From Pseudovibrio axinellae (GTDB lineage Bacteria; Pseudomonadota; Alphaproteobacteria; Rhizobiales; Stappiaceae), in contig NZ_FOFM01000013.1 of the NCBI RefSeq assembly GCF_900110875.1, positions 1-64,000 on the forward strand: DNA of 64,000 nucleotides. Direction: 5' to 3'. Below the pieces are notes generated by a model, which saw only the letters and a list, made by a program, of their open reading frames with translations, did no database searches and was not told the DNA's origin. Below, piece after piece: positions 26,133 to 34,973 of the stretch (its first letter is position 1; each line of letters starts with the position of its first letter). A program made the position numbers and the translations under genes.

Positions 26133-26165
26133 CGGGCCACGTTGTTTTTTGTGGCCCGAAATTAT
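26133..26165 (+). terminator. hairpin after the tctDE operon
   Basis: CGGGCCAC (26133-26140) and GTGGCCCG (26151-26158) form a perfect 8-bp stem around a T-rich loop, followed by AAATTATTTT. It ends the two-component operon or lies in the leader of the hydrolase gene. The downstream T-tract is interrupted, so termination strength is uncertain. Confidence 0.5.
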
Positions 26166-26180
26166 TTTACGGAAAAACAA

Positions 26181-26960
26181 ATGAAAAACAAACGCGTATT
26201 TCTTTTGCACGGGGCGCCAGGACATGGCGATATCTGGAAACCGATCGTGGACATGCTCCCGGCTGACCTTGAGGTTGTTTGTCCAACTCTGGAATGGTTC
26301 GGGCCAAAGACGTGGCAACGACCTGGCGAGTTGTTTTCCAGCGAGGCACATTGCGAGCAACTGGCTGAACTGCTTAACGAAAAATCCCATAAAGACAATT
26401 ATGTTGCCGCATGGTCGTATTCAACGCATCCGACGCTGCTGTGCCTGCTCAACCACCCTGAACTGGTAAAAGCCGCGTTCCTGTATGAGCCTGGGCTGTC
26501 CACGTATCTTGAAAGCGCTGAGGAACTTGACGCATTTCAACACTCCGCGGCCCGCGCCTTTCCGCCCATTATTGAAGCATTGCATGAACATGGCAACGCT
26601 GCCGCTGTGAAAGCGCTGTTTGACAGTTCAGGCGGTGAGGGGTGCTTTGAAGCGATGAGCGCAAAGCGACAGGCACTTTATCAGCAAAGCGCTCAAATGA
26701 TGCCGCTTCTGCTGGGCGGTGGGCAACCGCCGGCAAACATTAAAAGCTCAGACCTGAAGAAAATCACCACTCCTGTGACTGTGGGTCTTGGGAGCAAAAG
26801 TGAAGGCCACTTTGACGTTGCCTCCAAACGGGTTGCCGCATCAATTCCAAGCGCGTGCCTCCAGCTTCAGGACGGTTGCGACCACATGATGCCCGAAAAA
26901 GCACCCTCACACTTTGCAGACATGCTTAAAAACTGGCTCAATACCGCGAATTTGCGTTGA
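26181..26960 (+). CDS. alpha/beta hydrolase
   Basis: 259-aa alpha/beta-hydrolase. The oxyanion-hole region is FLLHGAPGHGDIW near residue 10. The nucleophile elbow reads AAWSYSTH, a degenerate form of G-x-S-x-G lacking both flanking glycines. A late GCDHMMPEKAP segment contains the probable catalytic His. The substrate is unknown. The ATG at 26181 follows GGAAAAAC; an earlier in-frame ATG at 26142 lies in the upstream hairpin and is rejected. The degenerate elbow may mean altered or lost esterase activity. Confidence 0.7.
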   Translation: MKNKRVFLLHGAPGHGDIWKPIVDMLPADLEVVCPTLEWFGPKTWQRPGELFSSEAHCEQLAELLNEKSHKDNYVAAWSYSTHPTLLCLLNHPELVKAAFLYEPGLSTYLESAEELDAFQHSAARAFPPIIEALHEHGNAAAVKALFDSSGGEGCFEAMSAKRQALYQQSAQMMPLLLGGGQPPANIKSSDLKKITTPVTVGLGSKSEGHFDVASKRVAASIPSACLQLQDGCDHMMPEKAPSHFADMLKNWLNTANLR

Positions 26961-27628
26961 GTTTAGTGCTGACACGCGGGCACAAAATAGGTCATTCCTC
27001 TGCGCAGACCATGTATGAGGCTTGGAAGTGGATGCGCTCAACCCCCAGTATTGTTAAGCTGGGCATCTATGATTTGATTATCAATACGGTTGCTGTTTCC
27101 GTGTTGGCGATCAGTCTTCCAGTTTTGGCAAATACCAACGAAAAACAAGCGATATGGCTCGGCATTTGGCTCACTTGCTTTGCGTTTGGCACCACATTAA
27201 CAACATTCATCTGCACGATTTTGGGTCAGAAAATCTCATCACTCAAGCTGTTGCAGCTCACACCTATTGGTCAGGCATTGGGGCTATCGCTTTTATTATG
27301 AATGTTTGGCGGAACCCTCATTTCAACACCTGCAGATCTTGCAGGTGTTGTTATCGCATTCGGTCTGTTCATATACGGCTCGAACTTAGGTGTCGGCAGC
27401 ATGGTCGATGCAAGTGTTCTTCAAAGACTGGTGCCAGAAGTTGAACGCGGCACCGTCTTTTCTAGCTTCTCTTCCTTGCGCTATGCTGGGGTACCCATCG
27501 GGTTGACGCTAAGCGGCGCACTCCTTGAAGCCGATAACCCCACACTCCTATTCTCCCTTTTCATCACCCTCCTCTGGCACCAACGCACCCAAACGCTGAA
27601 AAAGGACTTGGAAAACAACATTCCATAA
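26957..27628 (+). pseudogene. MFS transporter remnant with an in-frame stop
   Basis: Two consecutive same-frame reading frames (26957-27301 and 27302-27628) are separated only by a TGA at 27299-27301. Together they encode about 220 residues with five or six membrane segments, including a conserved late stretch EVERGTVFSSFSSLRYAG. They resemble the C-terminal half of a major facilitator transporter. The N-terminal half is absent; the sequence begins directly at the hydrolase stop. The gene is therefore truncated at the 5' end and broken internally. An insertion sequence lies 66 bp downstream. Confidence 0.65.
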
Positions 27629-27693
27629 TGCTGATTATCCGACTGTTACATGTCAGCGCAATACTAAACTGTCTATCCTCTGCAAACTAAAAA

Positions 27694-29142
27694 TGTCACA
27701 GTGCTCTTACGTTGGGTTATGCCGGGGAGCGTGGCATGGGATGGGTGGTTATGAGTGAACGGGAGTTAAATCGTGTTGAAGTAATTGCGCAGGTCGTTCG
27801 CGGCGAACTGACCAATCTGGGCGCTGGCAATCTGCTGGATCTATCGGTGCGGCAGATTTCGCGACTTGTGAAGCGCTATCGGGACGAAGGTGCTGGCGGA
27901 TTGCGCCATCGGGCGCGTGGCAAACGACCCAACAACCAGATTGGTGATGGCACTCGCGAGTACGCGCAACTTGTTATCAGCGAGTACTATTCTGACTTCG
28001 GCCCGACGCTGGCCGCAGAAAAGCTTGAGGAGCACCATGGCCTGAAGGTCTCCCGCGAGACGGTGCGCAAATGGATGACCGAGGCCGGAATCTGGCTGAA
28101 CAAAGCGCAGCGGCGCAGGTTTCATCAGCCACGTCATCGCCGCGAAGCCTATGGCGAGCTCATCCAAATTGACGGCAGCGACCATCGCTGGTTTGAGGAG
28201 CGCGGTGATCCATGCACCCTGCTCGTCTTTGTCGATGATGCCACATCGACCCTAATGCACCTGCAGTTTGTGCCGTCCGAGAGTGCGTTTTCCTATTTTT
28301 CCGCGCTGGAGCACTATTTAGGTAAACATGGCCGTCCGGTGGCGTTTTATTCTGACAAGCACAGCGTTTTAAAGGTGGCCAATACCGAGGCCAAAGGCGG
28401 TGCTGGCATGAACCAGTTTGGCCGCGCCCTGTCAGAGCTTAACATTGAGATCCTGTGCGCCAATTCCTATCAGGCCAAGGGCCGCGTGGAACGCGCCAAC
28501 CGCACGCTACAGGATCGTCTGGTCAAGGACCTGCGCCTTGCCGGGATCAGTGATAGGGAAGCTGGCAATGCGTTCCTACAAGACTTTGTGAAGCGTTTTA
28601 ATGCCAGATTTGCCAAGGCCCCTGCTCGTCCGGACAATCTGCACCGGGCTCTTAATGTGGAGCCAGATCGGCTGGCCAACATCCTGTGCTGGCGCGAGAA
28701 GCGCTATGTGACCCAGCAGCTGACCGTTTCTTACAATCGCAAGATGCTCATTCTGGAACCCAATGATTTAAGCAAGAAGCTGCCGGGTAAATACGTTGAT
28801 ACCTACCTGTTTGCCGATGGCCGCGTGCAACTGCGCTGGCAAGGCAGGGTGCTGCCGCACAAGGTGTTTGACAAAGACCAACGTGTCACCCACACAGCTG
28901 TAACCGAGAACAAACGTTTGGGTGAAGTGTTGGCCTTTGTGAAGAAGGAGCAAGAAGCAGCTCCTCCCCGCGTGAAGGTCAAAAGCTCATCTGACAAAGG
29001 CTGCTATGAGAAGCGGGAGCGCAAGCCCGGGCGACCAAGACGCTCTCAAGGAGCTGGACGCAGCCGTGCAGAGACTCTGACTATCTTGGAGGAGTTCAGA
29101 ACAAAGCATACCAAACCGAAGACGTAAGGATGAGTTACTGAC
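27694..29142 (+). mobile_element. ISNCY-type insertion sequence, ends approximate
   Basis: One transposase gene (27751-29127) with short flanks. Candidate terminal inverted repeats start with GTCA and share CTTACGT: left end near 27694-27714, right end (reverse strand) near 29142-29122. They differ by a 3-base gap and several mismatches, so the borders are uncertain. I see no target duplication. The element sits between a decayed MFS gene and a LysR gene and marks the start of the variable 27-33 kb zone. Confidence 0.55.
27751..29127 (+). CDS. ISNCY family transposase
   Basis: 458-aa transposase. The N-terminal part has a helix-turn-helix of the ISNCY/IS1202 kind (LLDLSVRQISRLVKRYRD). The rve/DDE catalytic core follows: first Asp in QIDGSDHRW, second in the VFVDDATST / YSDKHSV region, and Glu in AKGRVERANRTLQDR. 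The C-terminal tail is basic (GRPRRSQGAGRSR). The frame is intact, so it may be functional. The ATG at 27751 gives the usual family start (MSERELNR) and is preferred to the one at 27712. Confidence 0.88.
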   Translation: MSERELNRVEVIAQVVRGELTNLGAGNLLDLSVRQISRLVKRYRDEGAGGLRHRARGKRPNNQIGDGTREYAQLVISEYYSDFGPTLAAEKLEEHHGLKVSRETVRKWMTEAGIWLNKAQRRRFHQPRHRREAYGELIQIDGSDHRWFEERGDPCTLLVFVDDATSTLMHLQFVPSESAFSYFSALEHYLGKHGRPVAFYSDKHSVLKVANTEAKGGAGMNQFGRALSELNIEILCANSYQAKGRVERANRTLQDRLVKDLRLAGISDREAGNAFLQDFVKRFNARFAKAPARPDNLHRALNVEPDRLANILCWREKRYVTQQLTVSYNRKMLILEPNDLSKKLPGKYVDTYLFADGRVQLRWQGRVLPHKVFDKDQRVTHTAVTENKRLGEVLAFVKKEQEAAPPRVKVKSSSDKGCYEKRERKPGRPRRSQGAGRSRAETLTILEEFRTKHTKPKT

Positions 29143-29195
29143 CTTCTCTTTCAAGTTGTGTTCTGGTTGCTTAAAGCCCAAATCTACCAAGTTTG

Positions 29196-30101
29196 CTAGC
29201 TACGAATTCGCGCGATTTCCCCAAGTTGGTTCGCCAGGAAATCAAACACAGCTCTAATCCGTGGGCTAGTTTGAAGTTCTTTGTGTGTAACAAGCCAAAT
29301 TGGATATTCGAACGAAGGTGCTTCAGCGAACACTTTTTCGACCATCGGTTCAACTTCGCCCAAGACTTCGGGCAACATTGAAACCCCGTGACCAACCTTT
29401 ACCATTTCCCAGGTGACCATGCTGGAATCTGGTTGAATTGCAAAGTTCTCGGCTCGAAGTGGAATACCAAGGTTATGCATTGAAGCAATCAAGTGTTCCG
29501 GATCCGGAACCCCAATAAAGGTGTGGTCAGCCACCTCACGCAATGAGCGAGGTCGCCCTTCTTTGTCAAGATAAGCACATGAAGCGTATAAATTGGCTCG
29601 TAAGTCCCCGACGTGCCGCGTAATGTGCTCCGGTTCGGTCGGCTGCATGTGCCGGATAGATATATCTGCCTCACGCCGCATTAGGTTCAAAATATTATTC
29701 GACTCTTTTATGCGAATTGTGATGCCCGGCGCACTTTCCCGCAGCGAAGATAGAATGCCTGGCAGTATCGCCGCAGACATAAGATCTGTTGCTGCTAAAA
29801 CAACCTCTCCAGATACTTCCTGTGACTGACGATCCGCTACCATGGAAATGAGGGTCGCGGCCTCTCCCATCATTTGAGCATGGTCCAGCAGTTCTTGCCC
29901 GGCCGCTGTCAGCGTTTGCCCCCTTACATTACTTTCCAACAAACTTACGCCTAGCGATGCCTCAAGAGCAGACAGTTGCCTACTTATCGTTGGCTGGGTT
30001 GTGTTTAGCACACGTGCTGCAGCGCTGAATGAGCCCTCTTTGGCGGTTGCTAGAAATGCTCTCAGTTGGTTCCAATCGAAGGATATTGCCTGCCAGTTCA
30101 T
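29196..30101 (-). CDS. LysR-family transcriptional regulator
   Basis: 301-aa LysR regulator. The N-terminal winged helix-turn-helix covers about residues 12-70, with AARVLNTTQPTISRQLSALE as the recognition region. It is followed by a periplasmic-binding-protein-like effector domain. The neighbour across the intergenic region is a methyltransferase gene, its only obvious potential target. LysR-type T-N11-A dyads occur in the shared upstream region (see 30153-30167). Confidence 0.87.
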   Translation of the reverse strand: MNWQAISFDWNQLRAFLATAKEGSFSAAARVLNTTQPTISRQLSALEASLGVSLLESNVRGQTLTAAGQELLDHAQMMGEAATLISMVADRQSQEVSGEVVLAATDLMSAAILPGILSSLRESAPGITIRIKESNNILNLMRREADISIRHMQPTEPEHITRHVGDLRANLYASCAYLDKEGRPRSLREVADHTFIGVPDPEHLIASMHNLGIPLRAENFAIQPDSSMVTWEMVKVGHGVSMLPEVLGEVEPMVEKVFAEAPSFEYPIWLVTHKELQTSPRIRAVFDFLANQLGEIARIRS

Positions 30102-30152
30102 ATATTACCGTATACCAAACCAACAAAATTAGTCAATTTACCTAATATTGGT

Positions 30153-30167
30153 GTATACTTATTATAC
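30153..30167. promoter_or_regulatory. candidate LysR binding site
   Basis: GTATA-N5-TATAC forms a dyad 52 bp upstream of the LysR gene start. A related GTATACCAAAC element lies closer to that start (about 30110-30120) in the opposite orientation to TTGGTGTATAC (about 30148-30158). Paired sites of this type are usual for LysR autoregulation. The match to the generic T-N11-A pattern is weak evidence on its own. Confidence 0.4.
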
Positions 30168-30376
30168 CTCGGAAAGGGATGTTTTGTCGCTGACCGATTA
30201 CGGTACGCAATTGAAACCTTCAGCGTCACGACAAAGAACCTGCCTATGATTGCTCGCCAATCTGGTGAGAAACACACCGCCAAAATTTAACAGAGCTAAC
30301 GGACTCACACAGTTATATGCCTAACCGTTTCATCGTGAAAACCACCCCAGTTTTTGTAAAACAGATAGATTGCAAT

Positions 30377-31042
30377 ATGAGTAAATCGAAGGAATTTTGG
30401 GACAAATCCGCCGGCAATTATGACAAGACTGAGGAACGATTTGAGTTCATTCATAGAAGGGTCAGGGAAAACGCAAAAAAACACCTCAAGGATACCGATG
30501 TTGTTTTGGACTATGGATGTGGGACAGGCACTACCGCCTGCGAACTTTCCAGCCATGTGAAAGAAATTCACGCGATTGATATCTCGTCGAGAATGGTTGA
30601 AATCGCTGAAGGTAAAGCGATCACTAGCAACATAGAAAATGTAAACTTCGCACAGGGCGACATCTTTGATGAAAGATACCAGCAAAGGTCTTTTGACGTA
30701 ATTCTGGCTTTCAATATGCTGCACACAGTTCCTGATCCCCAGAGAGTTGTGCAGAGAATACTTGAGTTATTGAAGCCTGGCGGATTATTTATTTCTGTTA
30801 CGCCTTGTTTAGCGGGGAAAATGTCGTTCCTGGTTGGCCTTCAGATTTTGCTTATGCGGGTGCTGCTAAAGACTGGAATAATCCCAGTGCCGATAAGAAG
30901 GTTGATAAGTTCCGATCTAGACGAATTGGTTTCGGCCGAGAATTTTCAGATTATTGACACTGAAAACGTTTATAAAGGAGCGTCCAGTTATTTTTCGGTA
31001 GCAAGAAAGACAACCAAATCAGTTGCTGCCGCTGGAAATTGA
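30377..31042 (+). CDS. class I SAM-dependent methyltransferase
   Basis: 221-aa methyltransferase. Motif I is VLDYGCGTGTTACEL (about residues 37-51), followed by the AIDISSRMVEIA acidic loop, GDIFDERY, and FDVILAFNMLHTVPDP. It resembles UbiE/COQ5 or arsenite/small-molecule methyltransferases. The start at 30377 (MSKSKEFWDKSAGNYD) matches the common N-terminus; the ATG at 30317 adds an unlikely extension. It has no operon partner. Base composition here is more AT-rich than in the flanking core genes, consistent with acquired DNA. Confidence 0.8.
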   Translation: MSKSKEFWDKSAGNYDKTEERFEFIHRRVRENAKKHLKDTDVVLDYGCGTGTTACELSSHVKEIHAIDISSRMVEIAEGKAITSNIENVNFAQGDIFDERYQQRSFDVILAFNMLHTVPDPQRVVQRILELLKPGGLFISVTPCLAGKMSFLVGLQILLMRVLLKTGIIPVPIRRLISSDLDELVSAENFQIIDTENVYKGASSYFSVARKTTKSVAAAGN

Positions 31043-31336
31043 TAATGTCAGCTGCGTCCGCACTGCTGCCGCTGGCGAAGTGCTGGAGCGTGATCTGCAC
31101 GGTTGGCAAGTTCATCCTCCTCAAGCCCCCTCAGCAGTGCCCTTCACCTTCTGGCGCTGTTGTCCTTAGATAGATTGAGGTCGTCGTCCTCTAGGACCAG
31201 AGCGCTTATGCAAGGTACAACACCGTGCCCTTCATTACCTCAGGAAGGACACTTCCGATTTGCATCATACCGGCAACTTCTGCTTGGTTGCAGCAATTGA
31301 TCTGGCGTGCGGTACCTTTTGGACGAGAGAATACTG
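31043..31336. other. non-coding or decayed sequence
   Basis: No frame longer than about 65 codons has protein-like composition; the longest begins with a serine run and has no ribosome-binding site. The sequence probably is a remnant left between the methyltransferase gene and the decayed nucleotidyltransferase gene. Confidence 0.5.
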
Positions 31337-32055
31337 TTATCGCTGACTAGCTGTTGTTCTAAAGTCATAAATCATATTAATAATCTCTTCTAATAATAAT
31401 ATCTTCTTATCTAGCGATTGCTCAGGGTATGCGAACTGATCCAATAACTGAGCTGCTTTATGATCTCGAGATCCTATTTCTGGCAAGCGTTCTTTCGATG
31501 GCGGAACCCACAATCGCCGTACGGAAAAGTAATCAGCTACGTAACCAGGCATTTTTTCATTCAAAGTGAAATTTTCGGAAAAAGCATCCAGTTTTGCAAT
31601 TGCCGATAAACTGTTCAATTGGTAATACGCAGCTCGTTTTCGTTCCTCTACTTCCTTGGCCTGCAAGGGCGGTTTACCCAGTTTTTCAACATCCTTGAAA
31701 ACGCCCTTTGTTGCCGGCCAGTTCCGCTTTGCTCACAGAGTACTTTGGCCTGACGCCACAACATCACACAGTGATCAGAGTTCCTACCCCACCAATTCAG
31801 TGTATCCTCAATTGTAACAAAGGTAATCTCGAATACTGTGTTTTGGTAGTACTCTGAAGTCTGTTCAAAGCCCTCTTCTAAGATTTCGAGCAGGTCAACA
31901 TCGCTATCCGGACGAGCGCGATCCCGGGCATATGATCAGAACAAAATAACAGCTTCAATTCTTTCAGGTTCGTGAAGCCGCCGAACCACCTCCAAAGCTA
32001 TCTGACCAATCATTTCGACCTTTTCAAACGGGGTAGTTGCACGTCCAGTCATCAT
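31337..32055 (-). pseudogene. nucleotidyltransferase (MNT/KNTase-like) pseudogene with nonsense mutation and frameshift
   Basis: Reading leftward from the ATG at 32055, the first 39 codons end in EAVILF. A TGA (31936-31938) follows exactly where the family Gly of GSYARGRA stands. The frame then continues SYARDRARPDSDVDLLEIL, the Pol-beta nucleotidyltransferase signature with its two metal-binding Asp residues. It runs through a WWGRNSDHCVMLWRQAKVLCE segment. Near 31700-31725 the coherent reading shifts frame to GVFKDVEKLGKPPLQAKEVEERKRAAYYQ and ends at 31337 in a HEPN-like helical tail. So one protein of about 238 aa is broken twice. Relatives are antitoxin-like or small-molecule nucleotidyltransferases. 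The ORF at 31337-31666 is only its 3' fragment. Confidence 0.75.
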
Positions 32056-33031
32056 GAGGTCGCTTTCAATGCGTTTGGAGCTTAACCCCCTCAAACTGCT
32101 CTGAGAAACACAAGTTTGGGAGCCACAAAGATTTACAACACTTGGGCAGATCCACCGTGTTGCAAATGATTGTTATGGACTCCAATGAATCTCAGTTTAT
32201 ATTCTATTTAATGCTCGCATTGATTGCAGAGGCTTCGCACTCAGATTTTCAGAACATAAACTATAAGGTTAGATACGGTTGGCTTCATCCTTTAAGAGCA
32301 ACAGCTGCATGTCTGGTTATGAATGGACCGATGCATCTCGAAGTAACGATATGTATTTCTAATTGTCTACGCTGCTGCGATCAACTGTGTCTACCCAGCG
32401 AGCCGGTACTTCAGCAGCCTTGTTGACCAGAAGATTTGTGACTACCGAGACCACCTATCCGCGCAGAAAATACGTAAGAAACGCAAATCCTTTCGCGGAA
32501 AAACGGACGTCAATAACGGAGCTTCGGTGTGATGTGTTAAGGAGGTGCAGCTAGGTTTGTGCATTGCGGTTTTTGTTAGTGCTCGGTTCTTCATCACTGA
32601 TAAAAAGTTATCAACGCCCCCTTCACGATGCAATGCTGATTCAGTACTGGGATAAGTGTCATGAAGCGCAATTATTTCTCTGAAACATCAGTATTTGAGA
32701 ATAAACATGCCCTTAAATCTGCTCCTATTTGAACGTCACAAGCATGAAAAACCAATCGGAAATCTCGTTAAGTATATCATTTGGAGCGTCTAGATTTAAG
32801 CCGTGACAAAATGAATAGATGGCCTGCCCTACACTTCCCTCATAAATCCAAGATGTATTCATCGCCTGAAATTGAATTTATATGGACCTTGGTGTAACAC
32901 TTAATTATCTATATACAGCACTTACATGATTGAACAGATAATTATACGTACATTATAGCAATGTATACGATAAATACTATTGCAATACTTCCGATAGGTT
33001 ATATCACGTAGCAAATACGAATAATATCTTC
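32056..33031. other. AT-rich region without a recognisable gene
   Basis: About 1 kb with only short, low-quality frames (for example 32142-32426 and 32363-32554) that lack ribosome-binding sites and resemble nothing I know. The final 200 bp before 33030 are very AT-rich. The region follows a double-broken pseudogene and precedes the tryptophanase locus; it looks like decayed accessory DNA. Confidence 0.5.
32725..32862 (-). CDS. possible small protein of 45 aa
   Basis: An uninterrupted ATG-to-TAG frame of 45 codons begins MNTSWIYEGSVGQ and ends WFFMLVTFK, with balanced, protein-like composition and an in-frame stop shortly upstream. AGG precedes the ATG very closely, so the ribosome-binding site is poor. 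I recognise no family. It may be chance or the end of a decayed gene. Confidence 0.2.
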   Translation of the reverse strand: MNTSWIYEGSVGQAIYSFCHGLNLDAPNDILNEISDWFFMLVTFK

Positions 33032-33060
33032 TTGACAGTCACTTCTTTATGTAATCATAT
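33032..33060 (+). promoter_or_regulatory. putative promoter of the tryptophanase operon
   Basis: A perfect -35 hexamer, TTGACA (33032-33037), is followed 17 bases later by TCATAT (33055-33060) as a poor -10. The upstream sequence is AT-rich. The position, about 45 bp before the candidate leader peptide, suits a leader-regulated tna operon. I could not find a convincing CRP site. Confidence 0.4.
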
Positions 33061-33104
33061 GACGTTACTATCGTTTGATAGGAAGTAAAGATGAGGATTT
33101 GGTC

Positions 33105-33209
33105 ATGAGCTGGCCGGTATTGGTTCTTAGGTCTTGCAATAGAAAGAGCTTGGCGTGGTATACGCAAGATGTTCGTCTTGCCTATGACTTCCCGAGCACC
33201 TGCGTATAA
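33105..33209 (+). CDS. candidate TnaC-like leader peptide (34 aa)
   Basis: A 34-codon frame precedes tryptophanase by 284 bp and has GAGGA seven bases before its ATG. Its second half contains Trp18, Asp22, Leu25 and Pro30. In E. coli TnaC the residues essential for tryptophan-induced ribosome stalling are Trp12, Asp16 and Pro24, with Ile19 conserved; these have identical spacing (+4, +7, +12). Four residues and then TAA follow the proline, whereas E. coli TnaC stops directly after it. The long spacer to tnaA also matches the known layout, where Rho acts. The overall sequence is not otherwise alike, so this remains a candidate. Confidence 0.45.
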   Translation: MSWPVLVLRSCNRKSLAWYTQDVRLAYDFPSTCV

Positions 33210-33493
33210 GTCAACACGCCATCAATCCCTAAAAAATTGAATGAAGCGCGCCCATTCTACTTGGGGTCAAGGGAGAGTTGCATCTCATCCTGTAACTTTA
33301 CTTGAGAAATACGACCTCATGACACGGTCGTAAGCCGAGGAAGTGCGTTCCCACATTCAACTCTGGCAGCTGTTGCACAAAGCAATTCAATTTCGAAATC
33401 AGCATGCCTGCGATCTCAGGCTAATGATCACTCCCGCGCGATAAGGTTGGAGAGCGACCGACCCTGCGCGTCTCGTTATCAAGGACGAACACC

Positions 33494-34894
33494 ATGAAAC
33501 GTATTCCAGAACCGTTCCGCATCAAAATGGTTGAGCCAATCAAAATGACCAACAAAGCAGAGCGTACCGCTGCGCTGGCAGAAGCTGGTTACAACCCATT
33601 TTTGCTGAAAAGTGACGATGTATACATCGATCTGCTGACTGACTCTGGCACCGGCGCTATGTCTGACAACCAGTGGGCTGGCATGATGCTGGGAGATGAA
33701 TCCTACGCCGGTTCGCGTAACTTCTTCAGCCTGAAGAATGCGATGCAGCATTTCTTCAATTACGAATACCTGATCCCCACCCACCAAGGCCGCGGGGCTG
33801 AACAGATCCTGTTCCCCTGTCTCATCAATCGCATGAAGGAAGTGCGCGGCGGTGAGAACCCAGTATTCATCTCAAACTTCCACTTCGACACCACGGCTGC
33901 ACACGTTGAGTTAAATGGCGGTAAGGCCGTTAACGTGTGCACAGAAAAAGCTTTTGACACAGTCACTTATTACGATTGGAAAGGTGATTTTGATCTCGTC
34001 AAGCTGGAAACTGAAATCGAAAAAGCAGGTTCCAAAAACGTTGCAGCGATTATCACAACTGTGACCTGCAACAGCTCCGGCGGTCAGCCAGTTTCCATGG
34101 CGAACATGCGTGCAGTCTACGAAATTGCCAAGAAACACGACATCCCTGTTGTTATTGATTCCGCTCGCTACTGCGAAAACGCATATTTCATCAAGCAGCG
34201 CGAAGAAGGCTATGCGGATAAGTCCATCACCGACATCATCCGCGAAATGTACTCCTACGGCGACATGCTCACCATGTCCGCCAAAAAAGATGCAATCGTC
34301 AACATCGGCGGCATGCTAGCAATCCGCGAAAAATCAGAGCTCTTCCAAGCCGCTCAAACTCTATGCGTCCCACTAGAAGGCTTCGTCACCTATGGCGGCC
34401 TAGCTGGCCGCGACATGGAAGCCCTCGCCCGTGGTCTACATGAGGGAGCGGATGAGGACTTCTTGCACTACCGCATTTCTCAGGTTGAGTATTTGGGTGA
34501 ACGCCTACGTGAGGGTGGTGTTCCGATCCAGTATCCAACGGGTGGTCATGCAGTCTTCGTAGATGCTCGCAAGATCTTACCGCACATTCCAGGAGATCAA
34601 TTCCCGGCGCAGGCCCTATGTAACGCACTTTATCTGGAATCTGGTGTTCGACCAGTAGAAATCGGCTCTTTCTTACTTGGCCGCGACCCGGCAACAGGAA
34701 GGCAGAAAGATGCTCCGCTTGAGCTGATGCGTCTGGCAATTCCACGCCGTGTATACACCAACGACCATATGGACTACATCGCCGATGCTTTGATCGAAGT
34801 CTCTAAAAACGCAGGCGATATCAAAGGCTTCGAGTTTGAGTACGAGCCACCAGTGCTTCGTCACTTTACTGCACGACTAAAGCCAATTAGCTAA
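33494..34894 (+). CDS. tnaA: tryptophanase
   Basis: 466-aa PLP beta-eliminating lyase that splits L-tryptophan into indole, pyruvate and ammonia. The PLP-lysine region is [16 protein letters not shown] (Schiff-base Lys near 260). THQGRGAEQ and [16 protein letters not shown] are family blocks. It is assigned as tryptophanase rather than tyrosine phenol-lyase because the substrate loop reads [16 protein letters not shown] (tyrosine phenol-lyase has VRSMERG with the diagnostic Arg). The ATG is preceded by AAGGA. Immediately downstream are a matching permease, pyridoxal kinase and RidA. The high similarity to gammaproteobacterial TnaA and the variable surroundings suggest horizontal origin. Confidence 0.9.
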   Translation: MKRIPEPFRIKMVEPIKMTNKAERTAALAEAGYNPFLLKSDDVYIDLLTDSGTGAMSDNQWAGMMLGDESYAGSRNFFSLKNAMQHFFNYEYLIPTHQGRGAEQILFPCLINRMKEVRGGENPVFISNFHFDTTAAHVELNGGKAVNVCTEKAFDTVTYYDWKGDFDLVKLETEIEKAGSKNVAAIITTVTCNSSGGQPVSMANMRAVYEIAKKHDIPVVIDSARYCENAYFIKQREEGYADKSITDIIREMYSYGDMLTMSAKKDAIVNIGGMLAIREKSELFQAAQTLCVPLEGFVTYGGLAGRDMEALARGLHEGADEDFLHYRISQVEYLGERLREGGVPIQYPTGGHAVFVDARKILPHIPGDQFPAQALCNALYLESGVRPVEIGSFLLGRDPATGRQKDAPLELMRLAIPRRVYTNDHMDYIADALIEVSKNAGDIKGFEFEYEPPVLRHFTARLKPIS

Positions 34895-34904
34895 TTGATT
34901 GCAA

Positions 34905-34933
34905 GGGAGGCGCTGCGCGGTGCCTCCCCTTTC
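34905..34933 (+). terminator. intercistronic hairpin between tnaA and permease
   Basis: GGGAGGCGC (34905-34913) pairs with GTGCCTCCC (34920-34928, one G-T pair) and is followed by CTTTCC. It may attenuate transcription or stabilise the upstream mRNA, giving more tryptophanase than permease. Confidence 0.5.
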
Positions 34934-34973
34934 CTCACGGATATACAAAAACTACTTCACGGGAGAGAAGTAA

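Noticed and set aside
31103-31300. 65-codon serine-rich ORF
   Set aside because: Composition is low-complexity, no ribosome-binding site; not protein-like.
32142-32426. 94-codon plus-strand ORF
   Set aside because: No ribosome-binding site, atypical composition and no resemblance to a known family; probably chance in decayed DNA.
33494-34894. Tyrosine phenol-lyase instead of tryptophanase
   Set aside because: The substrate-binding loop reads VRPVEIG rather than the VRSMERG that carries the diagnostic Arg, and the whole C-terminal half follows the tryptophanase pattern.
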